From positions 20,059,934 through 20,123,933 of the forward strand of contig NC_045138.2 in assembly GCF_008831285.2 (NCBI RefSeq): a stretch of DNA of 64,000 nt, in the 5' to 3' direction. The notes below the pieces were generated by a model. The model had not been told where the DNA came from. It saw only the letters and a list, made by a program, of their open reading frames with translations, and did no database searches. Of this stretch, positions 61,961 through 64,000 are shown in pieces (the stretch's first letter is position 1; every line of letters starts with the position of its first letter). The stretch is from Nymphaea colorata (lineage: Eukaryota; Streptophyta; Magnoliopsida; Nymphaeales; Nymphaeaceae). The position numbers and the translations under genes were made by a program.

Positions 61961-64000
61961 GGCAGACAAGAGAAATTTATATGTTATGCCGCTAATATGG
62001 GAAAACATGTTGCCACATTTTATCCAAGGGTCATTTTAGTAATTTAGATTTTTTCACTTTCACGTCTGCCTTTAGAAGGTCATATGTCTGACTTACTTTT
62101 TGCCTTTGCTTTAAAAAAAAAAGGAAAAAAAACACCTTTTTTTTATTGTCAATAAGAGCTGCACTTTCATAAGAATTGCCAAACAAAAGCCTAGACTCAT
62201 TACATTATTTATAAAATAACCCATGGCAATTTCAACTCAGCCACCACATCAAACTGGTTTACCATTTGTTCAATTCCAAGTTGTTTTTTTTTTTCCTCAA
62301 TAGAAATGATGTTTGACAAGTGCCTTTAGGGTTTAAGGCTGCATTGTGGCGTGGGTATGAGTATAATATACCTTTCATGTCGTGCTCCCGCCCTATAATG
62401 GGAGGATTAATACTACCCCACAGGGGGTTTAACTAAGCTCATGGTATTTTGCCTTGTGATTCCTCGTATTTTCTAAGTTCTTTGAATTCCAAGCTTCAAT
62501 ATCTCTTGTATCTAGAAAGCGGAGCTGGTTGTATGTTATGCCTTCCAAAGTTTTCATGGGCGACAAACAGACTCAAGGGCGGAACTATGAATTTTTCATG
62601 GCAAGAACCAAATTATAGTTTCAAAATCTGAACAAGAACCGAAATTGAATAATAAAACATTATTGTCATTTCACCATGATCCGCCGCCCGATGCAGCTAT
62701 TACTCACGATGTATGATATGTGCAATTGCAATAAGAAAGCCACATTTGGAAGAGTTTCAAAATGATGTTCAAATGAAGTAGTCAGAACAATGTAATAAGG
62801 AGCATATTTAGGTGCATTGTCCTGCATTGTTTAGCCCGTTGCAGTGGAGCCAGAAATTTTAGGTAGTGTTACACTAAACTTTAAATTTTAAGACTGGTTA
62901 TATGTAAAAATGAAAATTAATGAAGTTTATGTGTAAAAATAAAACAAATTTCGTTGGTTGATGCATCGACCGCTTCACATGTTTGTCTTTCTCGCCATTT
63001 GGAGACCTCTAATTAAATTACTATTAGGCATTAAAACTCTTGATTTATTTAATTTGAAGGTCAAAAAATTAAGCCAGGGCATCAGACCGGCCCCGACATC
63101 CACAACCCGGGCTTGAGCCCGACCCTACTCGGACAACTTGAGCTCGGCCTAATTAAATTTAAAAATCACAATTAATCATAATAAAATATTAGAAATAGAT
63201 ATATAAATTAATAAAAAAATTTAAAAACTCATTATTGAGATCACCCTGGCTTATCGATCTGGCCTGGGTTCATTTTTTCCGGGCCCGTGCCCAGCCTTGA
63301 GTCGGGCCAAGTACTGGATACCCGGCAGTGACCCAACTCGGTGCCCAAACTTACTAAAAATCCAACCCACACTATCCTTTTGCTATACACAATTTTTGGG
63401 AATCTAACGGTCATTCGTAAATGAAAGCATGCGTGAATTTACCACTTTCATTGGCAAAATGTTGGACTCATTGTGTTCAGTTTTTGTTTTCTTTTTACAA
63501 TTTTCTCTCTGTTTATCAGCTATTTTCTGACCATCAATTATGTGAAAAGTGGGCGATAGGGTTAATCGGTGAGATAAACCCAAGTTGACTACACAATTAA
63601 AATCTGTCGCTAAAAGCACTATTAACTAGTATTAAAAGTTATATGTCACTATACAGTAAAAACCGCCAATAATGCCTTGGTGATTGAAGACTTTTTAGTG
63701 ACAGATTTTAATGGTTTAACCATCAATTATATATACATATATAAAAATTTAATGGTAACTCCGTTTAATTTGTACCGCTCGATTCAACATGATTGATGGT
63801 TAAAAAGAAAATATTTATACTTTTTTTTTCTTGTTTTTCTTTCAACCATTTATTTTTGTATGCAGTGGTTGAACTCGAGGTACTATTTCAAGACGGGCGG
63901 GCACAACCAAGAATTTCAAGATAGTAGTTGAAAAGTAGTCCATTTATAGTTAACCAGAGCCATTATTTATTCACTCAAATGTATATATAATTATATATAT
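61961..64000. other. Gene-free right edge of the window
   Basis: AT-rich DNA. It has single MITE-type ends at about 62570 (aagggcggaactatgaattttt) and 62851 (cagtggagccagaaatttta) and a gggcacc-family element at 63080-63350. No gene was recognised. Confidence 0.55.
63080..63350. repeat. GC-ended, AT-cored non-autonomous element (gggcacc family, second copy)
   Basis: It has cagggcatcagaccggcccc on the left and, on the right, ggatacccggcagtgaccc leading to ggtgcccaaacttacta. The A/T core resembles 59679-59885. Confidence 0.5.

Overview
The window looks like nuclear DNA of a flowering plant. It is AT-rich, its genes are split by GT-AG introns, and the gene-free DNA is full of plant-type transposon remains (Ty3/gypsy pieces, hAT-like MITEs, and GC-rich 'cccggcccgagcc' and 'gagctcgagctcgac' repeats). 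No species can be named from the sequence alone. There is no prokaryotic gene organisation, CRISPR array, rRNA or convincing tRNA gene.

Five protein-coding genes can be reconstructed exon by exon with continuous reading frames. (1) 213-2387, plus strand: the last six exons of SEC11, the catalytic subunit of the ER signal peptidase complex; its 5' part lies outside the window. (2) 5299-8806, plus: a complete five-exon SPT4, the small zinc-finger subunit of the Spt4-Spt5 elongation factor. (3) 13118-15900, minus: a complete four-exon universal stress protein with an acidic N-terminal extension. (4) 20746-22548, plus: an intronless P-class PPR protein of 600 residues. (5) 26786-54480, minus: a complete UBP12/UBP13-type MATH-domain ubiquitin protease with 32 coding exons and 1,117 codons spread over 27.7 kb. 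A sixth candidate is a two-exon, 95-codon gene (17789-18181) between GC-rich repeat ends; it could be a gene fragment captured by a transposon.

The UBP12 gene dominates the window. Its 10.2-kb intron 21 (29786-40025) holds a decayed Ty3/gypsy element in antisense orientation, a 599-bp TIR element nested inside that with a 9-bp target duplication, and a separate 743-bp TIR element. Intron 16 holds a second gypsy fragment, limited to the RNase H region. The coding exons are undamaged despite this load.

From 54.5 to 64 kb no gene was found. This stretch holds AT-rich DNA, hAT-type MITEs, a SINE-like unit, microsatellites and the long 'gagctcgag' element at 60.65-61.96 kb.

The five genes are ordinary housekeeping or organelle-expression functions with no shared pathway. 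No new multi-gene system is evident. The most interesting signals are the nested insertions, a decayed copy of the PPR gene's 3' end about 2 kb upstream of that gene, the possible captured small gene, and recent tandem duplications.
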